From: Vibrio sp. RE88
GTDB taxonomy: Bacteria > Pseudomonadota > Gammaproteobacteria > Enterobacterales > Vibrionaceae
Assembly (NCBI RefSeq): GCF_013113835.1
Contig: NZ_VTYQ01000005.1
Location: 1 to 64,000, forward strand
Direction: 5' to 3'
DNA length: 64,000 nucleotides
Part shown: piece after piece, positions 30,448-40,662 of the stretch
How the letters are laid out: the number at the start of each line of letters is the position of its first letter
Numbering within the stretch: the first letter of the stretch is position 1
Made by a program: the position numbers and the translations under genes
The notes under the pieces: model-generated
What the model was told of the DNA's origin: nothing
The model's database searches: none
The model's input: the letters and a program-made list of their open reading frames with translations, nothing else

Positions 30448-30464
30448 ATGATAATTATTATCAT
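30448..30464 (-). promoter_or_regulatory. Fur box upstream of the DUF2753 gene
   Basis: ATGATAATTATTATCAT is a perfect 17-base palindrome and contains the 7-1-7 Fur motif TGATAAT-N-ATTATCA without a mismatch. It lies after the gloA terminator, so it should control only the DUF2753 gene. Confidence 0.82.
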
Positions 30465-30479
30465 GTAAAGTAAAAATAA

Positions 30480-30502
30480 TAGGGCAGCGGAATGCTGCCC
30501 TA
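30480..30502 (-). terminator. Terminator of the rnf-nth-gloA operon
   Basis: Stem TAGGGCAGC/GCTGCCCTA with loop ATTCC, followed on the minus strand by an AT-rich run with five T, 22 bases after the gloA stop. Confidence 0.75.
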
Positions 30503-30523
30503 TAGAATCAACGGTGGAGGCGA

Positions 30524-30940
30524 TTACCCCTCAAGACCTGCCGACGCTTGTTTGTTTTGGATAAGTTCCAGCATATAACCATCAGGGTCTTTTACGAAAG
30601 CAATGTGAGTCGTTCCACCTTTTACAGGCCCTGGCTCACGAGTGACATTGCCACCGGCGGCTTTGATGGCATCACAAGTTTGGTAGATGTCTTCAACGCC
30701 AATCGCGATATGGCCGAATGCGCTACCCAAATCGTACTCTGTGGTACCCCAGTTGTAAGTCAGTTCAATCACAGCACCTTGAGATTCATCACCGTAACCC
30801 AAGAAAGCGAGAGTGTATTCATACTCTTTATTTTCATTGGTACGCAGTAACTGCATTCCCATGACTTCAGTATAAAACTGGATCGATTTATCTAAATCAC
30901 CTACACGTAGCATGGTGTGTAAAATACGCCCGTTTGACAT
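30524..30940 (-). CDS. gloA: Lactoylglutathione lyase (glyoxalase I)
   Basis: Converts the methylglyoxal-glutathione adduct to S-lactoylglutathione. 138 residues; metal ligands in LHTMLRV (His8), IELTYNW, FGHIAIG and YMLELIQ match the Ni2+-type bacterial enzyme. It follows nth by 12 bases and probably ends the rnf transcript. Confidence 0.95.
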   Translation of the reverse strand: MSNGRILHTMLRVGDLDKSIQFYTEVMGMQLLRTNENKEYEYTLAFLGYGDESQGAVIELTYNWGTTEYDLGSAFGHIAIGVEDIYQTCDAIKAAGGNVTREPGPVKGGTTHIAFVKDPDGYMLELIQNKQASAGLEG

Positions 30941-30952
30941 TGCCTTGCTCTC

Positions 30953-31594
30953 CTAGTTTTCTGGGTAAACTTTTTCTTTAAATTCGCACAAATCTTCGAT
31001 GATACAACTGCCACAACGAGGTTTACGTGCAACGCAGGTATAACGCCCATGAAGGATCAACCAATGGTGGACATCGAGTTTGAATTCTTTGGGTACGACT
31101 TTGAGTAGCTTTTCTTCAACCTGATCGACATTTTTCCCCATCGCAAACTTAGTACGGTTTGAGACACGGTAAATGTGAGTATCAACGGCAATCGTCGGCC
31201 AGCCAAACGCAGTGTTGAGCACGACGTTGGCAGTTTTGCGCCCAACACCCGGCAGAGCTTCCAGCGCCGCTCTGTCTTCAGGTACTTCACCATTGTGTTG
31301 GTCGAGCAGGATACGGCAGGTTTTAATCACGTTCTCTGCTTTTGAGTTAAACAGGCCGATCGTCTTGATGTACTCTTTGACGCCATCGACACCCAAATCA
31401 AATAACCCTTGAGGTGTGTTTGCCACAGGGTAAAGTTTGTCGGTCGCTTTGTTGACGCTGACATCGGTTGCCTGAGCGGACAAGAGCACGGCAATCAAGA
31501 GTTCGAAAGGTGTACTCCAGTTGAGCTCAGTCTGAGGGTTTGGGTTGTTTTCCCTCAGACGTTCCAGTATTTGTACTCGTTTTTCTTTGTTCAT
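30953..31594 (-). CDS. nth: Endonuclease III
   Basis: DNA glycosylase/AP lyase for oxidised pyrimidines. 213 residues; helix-hairpin-helix LPGVGRKTA with catalytic Lys120, Asp138 in AVDTH, and a [4Fe-4S] motif C-x6-C-x2-C-x5-C near the C terminus. Placed after rnfE, as in most rnf operons. Confidence 0.97.
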   Translation of the reverse strand: MNKEKRVQILERLRENNPNPQTELNWSTPFELLIAVLLSAQATDVSVNKATDKLYPVANTPQGLFDLGVDGVKEYIKTIGLFNSKAENVIKTCRILLDQHNGEVPEDRAALEALPGVGRKTANVVLNTAFGWPTIAVDTHIYRVSNRTKFAMGKNVDQVEEKLLKVVPKEFKLDVHHWLILHGRYTCVARKPRCGSCIIEDLCEFKEKVYPEN

Positions 31595-31627
31595 TTTGAA
31601 GCTGCTTTCCAGTGTGTAAACCAGATA

Positions 31628-32320
31628 TTACTGGTTAGTGACGCGAGCTCGTTCAATGGTCGGTTTTTCTTGTTTTGGCTGACGAGCTTCTAGTTGTTTA
31701 TCTATGATGTTTTTCAGTGCAATGAGTAACCCAACGCCAATAAAGGCACCAGGCGGAAGTAGCGCCAGTAAGAAGCTGTTATCAAACTGGAATATTTCTA
31801 TGCGCAGGGCACTTGCCCAGCTGCCAAGTAACAGGTCAGCGCCATCAAATAGGGTGCCGTTACCAATCACCTCACGCATGGCGCCCAAGACAACGAGGAC
31901 GCTGGTCATGCCTAGGCCCATCCAGAAACCATCTTGCGCGGAAGGCAATAAATCGTTCTTCGAAGCAAACGCCTCGGCACGACCAATGATGATACAGTTA
32001 GTTACGATAAGAGGGATAAAGATACCCAGAGACAGGTAAAGGCCATAGGCGTAGGCATTCATCAGCAGTTGAACGCAGGTTACCAGAGCAGCAATGATCA
32101 TCACGAAGACCGGGATACGCACTTCTTTTGGCACGTAATCACGTACCAGAGAAACGGTGACGTTAGAGCCGACCAAGACTAGCAATGTAGCGATACCCAA
32201 ACCCAAAGCATTGGTCACGGTTGAAGATACAGCCAACAACGGACAGAGACCCAGTAGCTGAACCAGTGCCGGGTTGTTGTCCCACATACCGTTTTTAATC
32301 AGTGTTTTGTGATCACTCAT
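31628..32320 (-). CDS. rnfE: Rnf electron transport complex subunit RnfE
   Basis: Integral membrane subunit of the ion-translocating ferredoxin:NAD+ oxidoreductase. 230 residues from the ATG at 32320, which has GGAGG five bases upstream; a GTG at 32332 is not used in homologues. Six membrane segments with the conserved [12 protein letters not shown]. Overlaps rnfG by eight bases. Confidence 0.95.
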   Translation of the reverse strand: MSDHKTLIKNGMWDNNPALVQLLGLCPLLAVSSTVTNALGLGIATLLVLVGSNVTVSLVRDYVPKEVRIPVFVMIIAALVTCVQLLMNAYAYGLYLSLGIFIPLIVTNCIIIGRAEAFASKNDLLPSAQDGFWMGLGMTSVLVVLGAMREVIGNGTLFDGADLLLGSWASALRIEIFQFDNSFLLALLPPGAFIGVGLLIALKNIIDKQLEARQPKQEKPTIERARVTNQ

Positions 32321-32948
32321 TGTTGCCTCCACAATTAAGTGGTTGGTTTAGGATTTGTGTGCGATTTTTGTTCACAAATTGTACTGTATTTTTCACTGCT
32401 TTGACGACTGCTCTTGGGGTAATCGTTGCGCCAGTAAACTGATCGAACTGTCCGCCATCTTTACGCACCTTCCAATCGGCTTCGTTTTCTGGCGTGACCT
32501 TTTTGCCAGTGAAACTTAGGATCCAATCGGCGACACGTAAGTCAATTTTATCCCCCAGTCCCGGTGTTTCCTGGTGACTCAAAACTCGAGTACCTAGAAT
32601 CGTACCGTCTTGCTCGATGCCAACAATAACTTTGATCGCGCCGTTGTAGCCATCTGGAGCGATGGCTTCAATTGCCAATGCTGTTGGCTCCCCATTCTTG
32701 CTCGCCATATAGACGGGCATTGGCGCATCGGTACCCAAAGCAGGGGCTGTGACCAAGGTGCAGGACTCGTACAAGCTGTTGTCATGCATCTCAGGAGGAA
32801 TGACTTGGTTGAGTACAGACAGCAGCTGAGCTTGCTCTTGCTGGCTGATCTGATCTTTAGTCAAATAGTGCGTGAGCGCAACGACACCTGTTGAAGCACA
32901 GGCGAAAATCGCGAGTATTGCACCGTTCTTGCGAATAGCGTTTAACAT
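32313..32948 (-). CDS. rnfG: Rnf complex subunit RnfG
   Basis: Covalent-FMN subunit. 211 residues: an N-terminal membrane helix (about 8-28) and the flavinylation motif FTGAT at 171-175, where Thr175 carries FMN in studied homologues. Conserved segment [10 protein letters not shown] precedes it. Confidence 0.95.
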   Translation of the reverse strand: MLNAIRKNGAILAIFACASTGVVALTHYLTKDQISQQEQAQLLSVLNQVIPPEMHDNSLYESCTLVTAPALGTDAPMPVYMASKNGEPTALAIEAIAPDGYNGAIKVIVGIEQDGTILGTRVLSHQETPGLGDKIDLRVADWILSFTGKKVTPENEADWKVRKDGGQFDQFTGATITPRAVVKAVKNTVQFVNKNRTQILNQPLNCGGNNE

Positions 32949-32956
32949 GCTGCTCC

Positions 32957-34003
32957 TTAGTGGCCGTACGTTCGAGGCTTAGTGTAGTAATCGATCAAAG
33001 GTACACACATGTTGCCAAGCAGTACTGCGAAGGCGACACCGTCAGGGAAGCCACCCCAACTGCGGATAATGAATACCATAGCGCCAATGAAAGCACCGAA
33101 AATCAGTCGGCCTTTCACTGTGGTAGACGCAGACACTGGATCAGTGGCAATAAAGAAAGCGCCAAGCATGGTCGCTCCGGAGAGTAAGTGGATCAGCGGA
33201 GACGCCGTTTCTCCCGGAGTCAGGATAGCAAACAAGCCACTCATCACCGTCAAGCTGACAACGAAGCTGACCGGAATATGCCAGTTGATGACTCTTAATT
33301 TGATCAGCAGTAGGCCACCCACTAGATAGGCTAAGTTAACCCACTCCCAACCGATACCTGCCAGACCACTGAACTGAGGCTGGTGGAGGGCTTCTGCAGC
33401 GGTATTACCTGTATGGAGTGCGGTCTTGAAGGCATCGAGTGGCGTTGCCATCGTAATGCCATCTACACCTGTTCGAATCTGCTGAAGTGACAAGCCATCA
33501 AGATTGAAACCAGTGAAAATCAGTGAAAACGCATCGTCTAAAGAGCTCGTTGTCGGTTGCAGCTCGGCTGGTGAGATCCAACTGGTCATTTGTACTGGGA
33601 AGGAGATCAGCAGTACAACGTAAGCGACCATTGCGGGGTTAAATAGATTTTGACCAATACCGCCATAGAGGTGTTTTGCTATCAAAATCGCAAAAATCAG
33701 ACCAATGGTGATGAGCCACCAAGGTGACAGAGGCGGAATCGCAACCGCAAGCAGCCACGCCGTTACAATCGCGCTATTGTCCCGCAATGCCGACATCGGA
33801 TGGCGTTTACGAGCCAACATGACACCAGCCTCAAGCAAAAGCCCAAGAATGATGGCAAAGCCGAGTTGAATTAATGTACCCCACCCAAAAAAGTAGGTCT
33901 GGGCGAATAAGCCGGGTAAAGCACACAGCGCTACCCATTTCATCAGGTCGGGGGTGCTTCTGCGACTATGAGCGTGGGGTGAGCTGGCAATGAAAAAGGC
34001 CAC
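32957..34003 (-). CDS. rnfD: Rnf complex subunit RnfD
   Basis: Membrane subunit with a covalent FMN. 348 residues and about nine to ten membrane helices; the flavin-attachment threonine falls at residue 187 in [10 protein letters not shown], as in the V. cholerae protein. Its ATG is adjacent to the rnfC stop (one-base overlap). Confidence 0.95.
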   Translation of the reverse strand: MAFFIASSPHAHSRRSTPDLMKWVALCALPGLFAQTYFFGWGTLIQLGFAIILGLLLEAGVMLARKRHPMSALRDNSAIVTAWLLAVAIPPLSPWWLITIGLIFAILIAKHLYGGIGQNLFNPAMVAYVVLLISFPVQMTSWISPAELQPTTSSLDDAFSLIFTGFNLDGLSLQQIRTGVDGITMATPLDAFKTALHTGNTAAEALHQPQFSGLAGIGWEWVNLAYLVGGLLLIKLRVINWHIPVSFVVSLTVMSGLFAILTPGETASPLIHLLSGATMLGAFFIATDPVSASTTVKGRLIFGAFIGAMVFIIRSWGGFPDGVAFAVLLGNMCVPLIDYYTKPRTYGH

Positions 34004-36762
34004 TACTCGTTCTCCTCAAATTTATTATTCTGTTCGCGTTCAGCCTTGCGTGCTTTGGCGCGTGCGATAGCGGCAGCCACAGCCGCTTTCTTCGGATCCT
34101 CTGCGACTACTTCAGCGCTTTCTGATTCAGTAATGACTGGTTCAGATTGTGCTTCCTGTTGCGCTTTTCGGGCTTTAGCACGCGCAATAGCGGCAGCGAC
34201 CGCGGCTTTCTTCGGATCCTCTTCGGCTACCTCAGCGCTTTCAGGCTCAGCGGTGACGGGTTCCAATTTGCCTTCCTGATGCGCTTTACGTGCTTTGGCA
34301 CGAGCAATAGCGGCAGCAACCGCGGCTTTCTTCGGATCTTCTTCGGCTACCTCAGTGCTTTCAGGCTCAGCGGTGACAGTTTCAGGTTTGCCTTCCTGCT
34401 GCGCTTTACGTGCTTTGGCCCGTGCAATGGCGGCAGCAACTGCGGCTTTCTTCGGATCCTCTTCGGCAACTTCATCGCTTTCAGGCGCAGCGGTGATTGG
34501 TTCCGATTGACCTTCCTGCTGCGCTTTACGTGCTTTAGCACGCGCAATAGCGGCAGCGACCGCGGCTTTCTTCGGATCCTCTTCGGCAACTTCATCGCTT
34601 TCAGGCTCAGCGGTTACTGGTTCCGATTGACCTTCTTGCTGCGCTTTACGTGCTTTAGCGCGAGCAATAGCGGCAGCAACCGCTGCTTTCTTTGGATCCT
34701 CTTCGGCTACTTCATCGCTTTCAGGCTCAGCGGTGATTGGTTCCGATTTACCTTCTTGCTGCGCTTTGCGTGCTTTAGCGCGTGCGATAGCGGCAGCGAC
34801 CGCCGCTTTCTTCGGATCCTCTCCGGCTTCAGCGTTTTCCGGTTCAGCGGTGACGGGTTCCGGTTTACCTTCTTGCTGCGCTTTACGTGCTTTAGCACGA
34901 GCAATAGCCGCGGCAACGGAAGCTTTTTTATCTTCAGTTGCTGAATCAGTACCGTTATCCTGCTGAGCGGCTTTTTTCGCTTTAGCGCGCGCAATAGCTG
35001 CTGCAACCGCATCTTTCTTATCATCGGATGAAGTGGCTGGCGTAGCCTCTTGAGTCTTCTGAGCTTTTTTCTCTCTTGCCTGACGTTTGCGTTCTTCACG
35101 CAGTTTTGCCATTTCAGAGTTGTCTGGCTCCGCATCACCTGCTTGCATTGCAGCCGCTTGCTTGGCTTTTGCTTTAGCGATTGCGGCCGCTACCGCCGGT
35201 TTAACTGCGGATTCATCTGATTTCGCTTCAGATTTCTGTGCTTTTACGCGCGCAATGGCTGCAGCAATGGCATCATCGCCGCCGGTTTTCTTCATATCTT
35301 TGCGACGATCATCTGCCGCTTTCTTGAATCGATTCTCGCGCTCGGCTTTATCACGCTCAAGTCGCGCTTTCTTCTCTTCAAAGCGGACTTTAGCGCGTTC
35401 TGCTGCTTCGGACTCTTCTTTGCGAGTACGCATCTCAGCTTTGGCTTGGCGGTAGTATTGCACCAGCGGGATTTCACTTGGGCAGACAAAGGCACAAGCA
35501 CCACATTCGATACAATCTTTAAGGTTGAGCTCTTCGCATTTGTCGTATTCCTCTGCTTTCGCATGCCATTGAAGCTGCTGAGGGAGCAGTGAAGCAGGAC
35601 AGGCCTCGGCACATTGGCCACAGCGGATACAGGCCATTTCGTACTGATTGGGTGAAATCTCTTTACGAGTTGGAGCCAGAATGCAGTTTGCGGTTTTGGT
35701 AATTGGAACGTTGGCGTGCGGAAGCGTAAAGCCCATCATAGGACCACCCATGATTAGGCGAGGCAGCTTTTTATCCGCTTTATAGCCGAACTCGTCGAGC
35801 AGTGATTGAACGGGTGTACCAATCAGTGCTTTGACATTACGCGGTTGCTTAAAGGTATCTCCGGTCAGAGTAACGATTCGCTCAACCAGAGGTTCGCCGT
35901 CACAAACAGCACGCTTAATGGCTTGCAGTGAACCGACATTTTGTACCAGTAAACCAATATCTGCTGGAATACTGTTCACCGGCACTTCTTTGTTGGTCAG
36001 TATCTTAATCAGCTGCTTCTCACCACCCGATGGGTATTTGGTGGGAATGACGCGGATGACGATGTCTTTGTGCTCTGCGGCTTGCTCTAACGCTTTGATG
36101 GCTTGAGGTTTGTTGTCCTCAATACCAATAATGGTCAGCTTAGGCTTTAAGATGTGTTCAACAATCTCGATGCCTTTAATGACTTCATCTGCATGTTCTT
36201 GCATCAACATGTCATCGGCAGTGATGTAAGGCTCACATTCTGCAGCATTAACAATCAGAATCTCTGTACGAGCCAATCCAGCTTGGATCTTTTTCGCGGT
36301 TGGGAAGCCTGCGCCGCCCATACCTGAAACGCCAGCCTGACGAATGATCTCAATCAACTCGTCTGGGGTGCGTTGGGTAAAATCGTTATCTGTTTTTCGT
36401 TCAATCCAGCGATCTTCGCCATCTGGAGAAATGACGATACAAGTTTCTGCCAGACCGGACGGGTGGGCAGTAGTGCGAGACTCTATCGCTATAATTTTAC
36501 CGGATGTTGGCGCATGAACCGGAAGCATGAAGCTGGTGTCGTATTTAGTCAGCGGCTGACCTTTGAGCACCTGCTCGCCAACTTCCACTGTGATCGTGCC
36601 CGGTTTACCAATGTGTTGTTTCACTGGCAGAACGATTTCTTGTGGAATACTCGCTTTGGCAATCTCGCTTTTAACCGACTGTTTTTTGTTTTCTGGTGGA
36701 TGGACACCCCCTGGGAAATCCCAAAGTGCGCCTGACTTAATTTGTTCGATGAGTGACAGCAT
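34003..36762 (-). CDS. rnfC: Rnf complex subunit RnfC with a long repeat-containing C terminus
   Basis: The NADH-side, iron-sulfur subunit of Rnf. 919 residues, against about 440 for compact RnfC such as that of Methanosarcina or Acetobacterium; enteric and Vibrio RnfC are extended. Residues 1-440 hold the NuoF-like and SLBB domains and two [4Fe-4S] sites (Cys378/381/384/388 and Cys417/420/423/427). A charged coiled-coil stretch (about 440-500) leads to an Ala/Lys-rich tail made of an 11-fold [10 protein letters not shown] motif, the last seven spaced exactly 40 residues apart. The tail's role is unknown. Confidence 0.94.
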   Translation of the reverse strand: MLSLIEQIKSGALWDFPGGVHPPENKKQSVKSEIAKASIPQEIVLPVKQHIGKPGTITVEVGEQVLKGQPLTKYDTSFMLPVHAPTSGKIIAIESRTTAHPSGLAETCIVISPDGEDRWIERKTDNDFTQRTPDELIEIIRQAGVSGMGGAGFPTAKKIQAGLARTEILIVNAAECEPYITADDMLMQEHADEVIKGIEIVEHILKPKLTIIGIEDNKPQAIKALEQAAEHKDIVIRVIPTKYPSGGEKQLIKILTNKEVPVNSIPADIGLLVQNVGSLQAIKRAVCDGEPLVERIVTLTGDTFKQPRNVKALIGTPVQSLLDEFGYKADKKLPRLIMGGPMMGFTLPHANVPITKTANCILAPTRKEISPNQYEMACIRCGQCAEACPASLLPQQLQWHAKAEEYDKCEELNLKDCIECGACAFVCPSEIPLVQYYRQAKAEMRTRKEESEAAERAKVRFEEKKARLERDKAERENRFKKAADDRRKDMKKTGGDDAIAAAIARVKAQKSEAKSDESAVKPAVAAAIAKAKAKQAAAMQAGDAEPDNSEMAKLREERKRQAREKKAQKTQEATPATSSDDKKDAVAAAIARAKAKKAAQQDNGTDSATEDKKASVAAAIARAKARKAQQEGKPEPVTAEPENAEAGEDPKKAAVAAAIARAKARKAQQEGKSEPITAEPESDEVAEEDPKKAAVAAAIARAKARKAQQEGQSEPVTAEPESDEVAEEDPKKAAVAAAIARAKARKAQQEGQSEPITAAPESDEVAEEDPKKAAVAAAIARAKARKAQQEGKPETVTAEPESTEVAEEDPKKAAVAAAIARAKARKAHQEGKLEPVTAEPESAEVAEEDPKKAAVAAAIARAKARKAQQEAQSEPVITESESAEVVAEDPKKAAVAAAIARAKARKAEREQNNKFEENE
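34045..34930 (-). repeat. Tandem 120-bp repeat inside rnfC
   Basis: Seven units with an exact 120-base period (the TTCGGATC-type sequence recurs at 34091, 34211, 34331, 34451, 34571, 34691 and 34811) plus one shorter upstream unit. Each encodes 40 residues containing [20 protein letters not shown] and an acidic Glu/Pro linker. Three more diverged copies continue to about 35270. In-frame, so copy number can change without breaking the gene. Confidence 0.95.
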
Positions 36763-36770
36763 ACCAGTCC

Positions 36771-37355
36771 TTAATTCACGCCATTCTGCGACTTGGCAGA
36801 ATCGGTAATATCAACAACAGGAATGGCGTCCAGTTGCCACTTCCAGCTCGCTGTAGTGGTTTCTACAGGAATCATTTCAATACAGTCCGTTGGGCAAGGT
36901 GCAACGCACAGGTCACAACCAGTACATTCGTCTTTGATCACCGTATGGAGTGCTTTAGTACCGCCAACTATCGCATCAACCGGACAAGCTTGAATACACT
37001 TAGTGCAGCCAATGCACATGTCCTCATGAATAAATGCGACGGTTTTGACGTTGTCATCCAGATCGTGTGCTGAGTCTGTGACCTCGACGCCCATAAGATC
37101 GGCCAGTTTCTCGATGGTTGCCTGACCGCCAGGAGGGCACTTGTTGATCTCGTCGCCATTCGCAATCGCTTCGGCATAAGGGCGACACCCCGGGTAGCCG
37201 CACTGACCACATTGGGTTTGAGGTAAAATATTATCAATTTGGTCGACGATCGGATCCGCTTCAACTTTAAAGCGGATCGAGGCAAATCCTAATATGGCGC
37301 CAAACAGTGCAGCAAGTGCTGCTAGGGCCAGTACAGCAATAAGAATAGCGCTCAT
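36771..37355 (-). CDS. rnfB: Rnf complex subunit RnfB
   Basis: Iron-sulfur entry subunit. 194 residues: an N-terminal membrane helix, a [4Fe-4S] domain with Cys49, Cys52, Cys57 and the Cys in NKCPPGG, and a double ferredoxin domain ([12 protein letters not shown] and [12 protein letters not shown]). The ATG overlaps the rnfA stop by one base. Confidence 0.96.
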   Translation of the reverse strand: MSAILIAVLALAALAALFGAILGFASIRFKVEADPIVDQIDNILPQTQCGQCGYPGCRPYAEAIANGDEINKCPPGGQATIEKLADLMGVEVTDSAHDLDDNVKTVAFIHEDMCIGCTKCIQACPVDAIVGGTKALHTVIKDECTGCDLCVAPCPTDCIEMIPVETTTASWKWQLDAIPVVDITDSAKSQNGVN

Positions 37356-37936
37356 TACAATTTCACCAGTCCAGTAAAGCCCATGAATGCTAGCGACATC
37401 AGTCCGGCGGTGATCATGGCGATTGACGCCCCTTTAAATGGTGCAGGTACATCGGCCGCTGCGATACGCTCACGCATAGAGGCGAAGAGGATAAGAACCA
37501 GTGAGAAACCGACCGCTGCACCAAATCCATAAATGATAGATTCGATGAAATTGTGGTTTTCGTTGATGTTAAGCAGGGCGACACCTAAAACCGCACAGTT
37601 GGTTGTGATCAGCGGTAGGAAAATCCCCAGTAGGCGATAGAGCGTTGGGCTGGTTTTATGCACCACCATTTCGGTGAACTGAACCACAACGGCGATCACC
37701 AGAATAAAACTCATAGTACGCAAATATTCCAACCCTAAAGGTTCAAGAATGTAGCTTTCCACAAGATACGAGCACACTGAGGCTAAGGTCAGGACAAACG
37801 TGGTTGCCAACCCCATTCCGATTGCTGTTTCCAGCTTCTTGGAAACGCCCATAAATGGACATAGGCCCAAAAACTTCACCAGTACAAAGTTGTTGACCAG
37901 CACAGTGCCGACCAGCAACAAAAGATATTCGGTCAT
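37355..37936 (-). CDS. rnfA: Rnf complex subunit RnfA
   Basis: Membrane subunit paired with RnfE. 193 residues from the ATG at 37936, the family length; the longer reading frame runs into the promoter. Six membrane segments with the conserved [12 protein letters not shown] and [11 protein letters not shown]. First gene of rnfABCDGE-nth-gloA. Confidence 0.95.
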   Translation of the reverse strand: MTEYLLLLVGTVLVNNFVLVKFLGLCPFMGVSKKLETAIGMGLATTFVLTLASVCSYLVESYILEPLGLEYLRTMSFILVIAVVVQFTEMVVHKTSPTLYRLLGIFLPLITTNCAVLGVALLNINENHNFIESIIYGFGAAVGFSLVLILFASMRERIAAADVPAPFKGASIAMITAGLMSLAFMGFTGLVKL

Positions 37937-37967
37937 AATTATATATTTAAGAGAATCCGATCCCGAT

Positions 37968-37996
37968 ATTATCCTGCTTTGCTGAGTCAATAACAA
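37968..37996 (-). promoter_or_regulatory. Probable rnf operon promoter
   Basis: Minus strand: -35 TTGTTA (37991-37996), a 17-base spacer and -10 GATAAT (37968-37973), about 30 bases before the rnfA start. I see no clear FNR or ArcA box. The rest of the stretch to 38203 holds nothing I can identify. Confidence 0.45.
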
Positions 37997-38203
37997 CCAA
38001 GGAAAGCTAGGGTTTTGTATTGTTGAATAAAAATTATACGGGATATTCCCGCTCTCGGGGGTAAATTCGTGGCTAAACCTGTAAAAACCGTCGTTAAGTA
38101 GGGATATCTTTAGAGCTGTCGGGCATTAAGGATGAAGTGCTAATAGCTTGGAAGCATAAGTAACCATGCCGAGTTGTTAACGTATCTGATTATCCGTGAG
38201 TCT

Positions 38204-38896
38204 TTATAAGGTGACGAGTGGCGGCAGAGGAGACAAATTGACAAGCGGCGACCGGTTAAATTCGCCAAATAAAAACAGTGTATTAGGCTGCTTTCCTAGT
38301 AGCTCCTCTATCTCAATCAAGTTACGCAGGGCATAAAATCGATGCACATATTGTGTCGTTTCTGAAGGAAGCGCGAGTGTAGAAAACTGTCTGCTGCCAG
38401 ACTTTTTAATGGCACGAGAAACTCGGCCTTCTCCTGCGTTGTATGCGGCAATGGTGAGGGCCAAATCATCAAACTTATTATGCAAAAACGCTAAGTATGC
38501 GATGGCTGCCTCAGTACTGGCTTGAATGTCAAATCGTTGATCTTGGCTGGCATCGATTTTAAGGCCGAAGCGCTGTGCCGTTGCAGGCATAAGTTGCCAC
38601 AACCCGGCGGCGTTGGCGTGAGAGACAGCTTTAGGATCATAGGAAGACTCTAGCATGGGCAGCAATATGAGCTGTGATGGTAAGGACTGAGATGATAGCC
38701 GCTTCGCGATGTCCTCAATCAGAAGTCGGTTCACCGCCAAACGTTGTTCGATGTGCTTTTTATAGGGCGTCAGGACAGCCAGCTCGTGCTCAAATTCAGT
38801 AGGTAGAGGTGAGGCGTTGAGAGGGTGTACAGCACAAAGATAAACCGACAAGAGCATGCACAATGCCCCTTTCCAACCACTGCGAACATTGATCAT
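38204..38896 (-). CDS. Lytic transglycosylase (Slt/MltD type) of the lateral flagellar locus
   Basis: Cleaves peptidoglycan between MurNAc and GlcNAc. 230 residues: signal peptide to about residue 28, then a family 1 transglycosylase domain with catalytic Glu83 in LPMLESSYDP, followed by AAGLWQLMPATAQRFG and AAYNAGEGRV. It overlaps flgN by four bases and so is coupled to the flgM/flgN genes. FlgJ in this locus lacks a muramidase domain, so this enzyme is the likely wall-opening factor for rod assembly. Confidence 0.88.
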   Translation of the reverse strand: MINVRSGWKGALCMLLSVYLCAVHPLNASPLPTEFEHELAVLTPYKKHIEQRLAVNRLLIEDIAKRLSSQSLPSQLILLPMLESSYDPKAVSHANAAGLWQLMPATAQRFGLKIDASQDQRFDIQASTEAAIAYLAFLHNKFDDLALTIAAYNAGEGRVSRAIKKSGSRQFSTLALPSETTQYVHRFYALRNLIEIEELLGKQPNTLFLFGEFNRSPLVNLSPLPPLVTL

Positions 38897-39336
38897 CTCA
38901 ACGATGGCTGCTCTTCATAGGTATGTTGGCTTGGTTGAGTGATATGACACATCAGCTCATGAAAACTGGCAGAGCTGTGGCCGTTCTCTTGATTGAGTGC
39001 ATGACACTGTTTAACCAGAGATTCTAGTTCGCGCCATTGCGCATGAACTTTGCTTAACAACGACGGCGGTAATACAGAAAAAAGTTTGCCAATACCGGCT
39101 TGGTCGCTGGTCAGACGTAAAGCTTTCATGGTCTGGCTACGCTCACTGGCATGTTGATCAAGCTTTCTAAGCAATGGTTTTTGCTCAGCAAGATTTTGAT
39201 TGAGCTTCGCTGCATCAAAAGACAAATACAGCGATTTTTGCTCTTGTAACAGCGTCACTAATTGGCGATACGACTTGATGTCATCGCCGATGGAGGTGAG
39301 AAAACGCTGAATCATACGAGAGGTTTCAGATGCCAT
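38893..39336 (-). CDS. flgN: Lateral FlgN-type export chaperone
   Basis: 147 residues, almost all helical, with the FlgN-like long first helix. FlgN keeps FlgK and FlgL soluble before export. Sequence similarity is modest; its position just after flgM is the stronger support. It lies 18 bases downstream of flgM. Confidence 0.75.
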   Translation of the reverse strand: MASETSRMIQRFLTSIGDDIKSYRQLVTLLQEQKSLYLSFDAAKLNQNLAEQKPLLRKLDQHASERSQTMKALRLTSDQAGIGKLFSVLPPSLLSKVHAQWRELESLVKQCHALNQENGHSSASFHELMCHITQPSQHTYEEQPSLR

Positions 39337-39354
39337 ATTGAACTCCAGCCTGCG

Positions 39355-39636
39355 TTACTCGTGACCAGTATGAAATTGAAGAACCGCTTGAGATAGTGCT
39401 TTGGTATCCAGTGCTAATTCACCTTTTATCAGCGCATTACGGACTTGTTCCACCTTTTCCATATCTACGTTAGGCAGTGATTGCATTTCTGCCTGTGCTT
39501 TGTCGATTGCAGCAGTATTGGTATTGACCATGGCTTCTGAAATCGGTTGAGCAGCCGAAGATTCTGCGGGTTTCTTGGAAGCTTGGTTCAGGCTGGTTTG
39601 AGGTACGTGGCCGTCTGCAACTTTGTCGATTTTCAT
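39355..39636 (-). CDS. flgM: Anti-sigma-28 factor FlgM (lateral)
   Basis: Binds FliA and is exported when the hook is complete. 93 residues from the ATG at 39636; a TTG one codon earlier is unlikely. Disordered N-terminal half and a helical C-terminal half (DMEKVEQVRNALIKGEL) typical of the FlgM sigma-binding region. Confidence 0.85.
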   Translation of the reverse strand: MKIDKVADGHVPQTSLNQASKKPAESSAAQPISEAMVNTNTAAIDKAQAEMQSLPNVDMEKVEQVRNALIKGELALDTKALSQAVLQFHTGHE

Positions 39637-39718
39637 CAATAGGTTCCTTAGTCATCGTGGTTACAGGTTTAGTGCGACCATGATGCGCGAAACATTAAGT
39701 CAAAGTAATCACTTTTTT

Positions 39719-39746
39719 ATATCTACCTGAAATGATTATCTCTTTA
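39719..39746 (-). promoter_or_regulatory. Weak sigma-28-like site before flgM
   Basis: Minus strand TAAAGAG (TTTA at 39743-39746) and GTAGATAT (39719-39726), 16 bases apart. It matches only part of the TAAA-N15-GCCGATAA consensus and the spacing is one base too long. Confidence 0.3.
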
Positions 39747-39786
39747 CGAGTCATAAACAGCGAAAATGATAACCGGAGTCCAAAAA

Positions 39787-40584
39787 TCAGAATTGGGTCT
39801 GTACCTGATTGAGTCCAGTGACCACCGCTTTAATAACTTTTCCTGAAGAACTGTTCTGCACATCAATTTGTTCACCATGCGTTCCCTGCTCAAGGGCGAC
39901 ACCTTTGGTGGATGCAGTAAATCCGTCTTTGGAGGCGGTAATCACCACTTGATTTCCTTTCGCGACCAGAGGCGTAGACGCTAATTTTCTCGGATCTAAT
40001 ATCTGGCCCGAACGTATGCGCCTAGAGGCAACCATGCCGGAAACTTGAGAGAGCTGGGTGAAGAAATCTTGCTCCCGACTAAGGGTTCTCTTTTCAAGCT
40101 TAAGGTTCATCGGTGAAATCGCTTGGTCTCGATTGATGCCTGTTTTGGTGACGACCACATTGAGTGTCAGCGCAGATTTGATGGCGACATTGATACGCCA
40201 GTTCGCTGAAGGCACATCGCAGCTGACGGCACGTTTTAGGTTGCCGACAGGGAGCACTTTGTTGTCGATACCTGAAATATTCAGCGGTTTGGGGCAAATG
40301 GGCAGATGCTCTGCAGCAGCAGGGACGCGAATATCGTAATCGAGTTGATAGTCTCCCCATTGTCTGTTGTCGGCTTGAGTTTGGACCTGTTGTCTAAAGT
40401 CGGCCTCTACGGCTTGAATAATGGATTGCTTGGCGCCGATATTTTCACTGCTTAAAACGGCCTGACTGGACAGCATGGTACTGACTAATACAGCCCAGTT
40501 TAGAGAGGAAGCAATTCGGTTCCTCTGGCTTTTCAATACTTCCGTAATGCGGAAATTGCATTTCCTTTCTTTTTTGTAAGTCAT
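39787..40584 (-). CDS. flgA: Flagellar P-ring assembly chaperone FlgA (lateral)
   Basis: Periplasmic chaperone for FlgI. 265 residues with a long N-terminal region before the signal-peptide hydrophobic core (about 27-45), then SAF-type domains with the C-terminal segment GLNQVQTQF. It is divergent from flgB, the conserved flagellar layout. Confidence 0.88.
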   Translation of the reverse strand: MTYKKERKCNFRITEVLKSQRNRIASSLNWAVLVSTMLSSQAVLSSENIGAKQSIIQAVEADFRQQVQTQADNRQWGDYQLDYDIRVPAAAEHLPICPKPLNISGIDNKVLPVGNLKRAVSCDVPSANWRINVAIKSALTLNVVVTKTGINRDQAISPMNLKLEKRTLSREQDFFTQLSQVSGMVASRRIRSGQILDPRKLASTPLVAKGNQVVITASKDGFTASTKGVALEQGTHGEQIDVQNSSSGKVIKAVVTGLNQVQTQF

Positions 40585-40606
40585 TGATTTTATTTTGTTA
40601 TTTTTG

Positions 40607-40621
40607 TGGCATGCATCTTGT
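40607..40621 (+). promoter_or_regulatory. Sigma-54 promoter of the flgB operon
   Basis: TGGCATGCATCTTGT matches the -24/-12 consensus TGGCAC-N5-TTGC at 9 of 11 fixed positions, with correct spacing. Predicted start about 30 bases before flgB. It shares 13 of 15 bases with the fliD promoter at 57390-57404. Confidence 0.8.
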
Positions 40622-40662
40622 CTTATTCATCCTTATTCGAGCCGACTTTAAAGGAAAGAGAC

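Noticed and set aside
34091..34820. Regular 120-bp repeats resembling a CRISPR array or satellite
   Set aside because: They are in frame, keep coding sense in rnfC, and have no constant short repeat with unique spacers.
34147..34944. A 265-codon open frame opposite the rnfC repeat
   Set aside because: It is a by-product of the repetitive codons of rnfC on the other strand, with no start signal.
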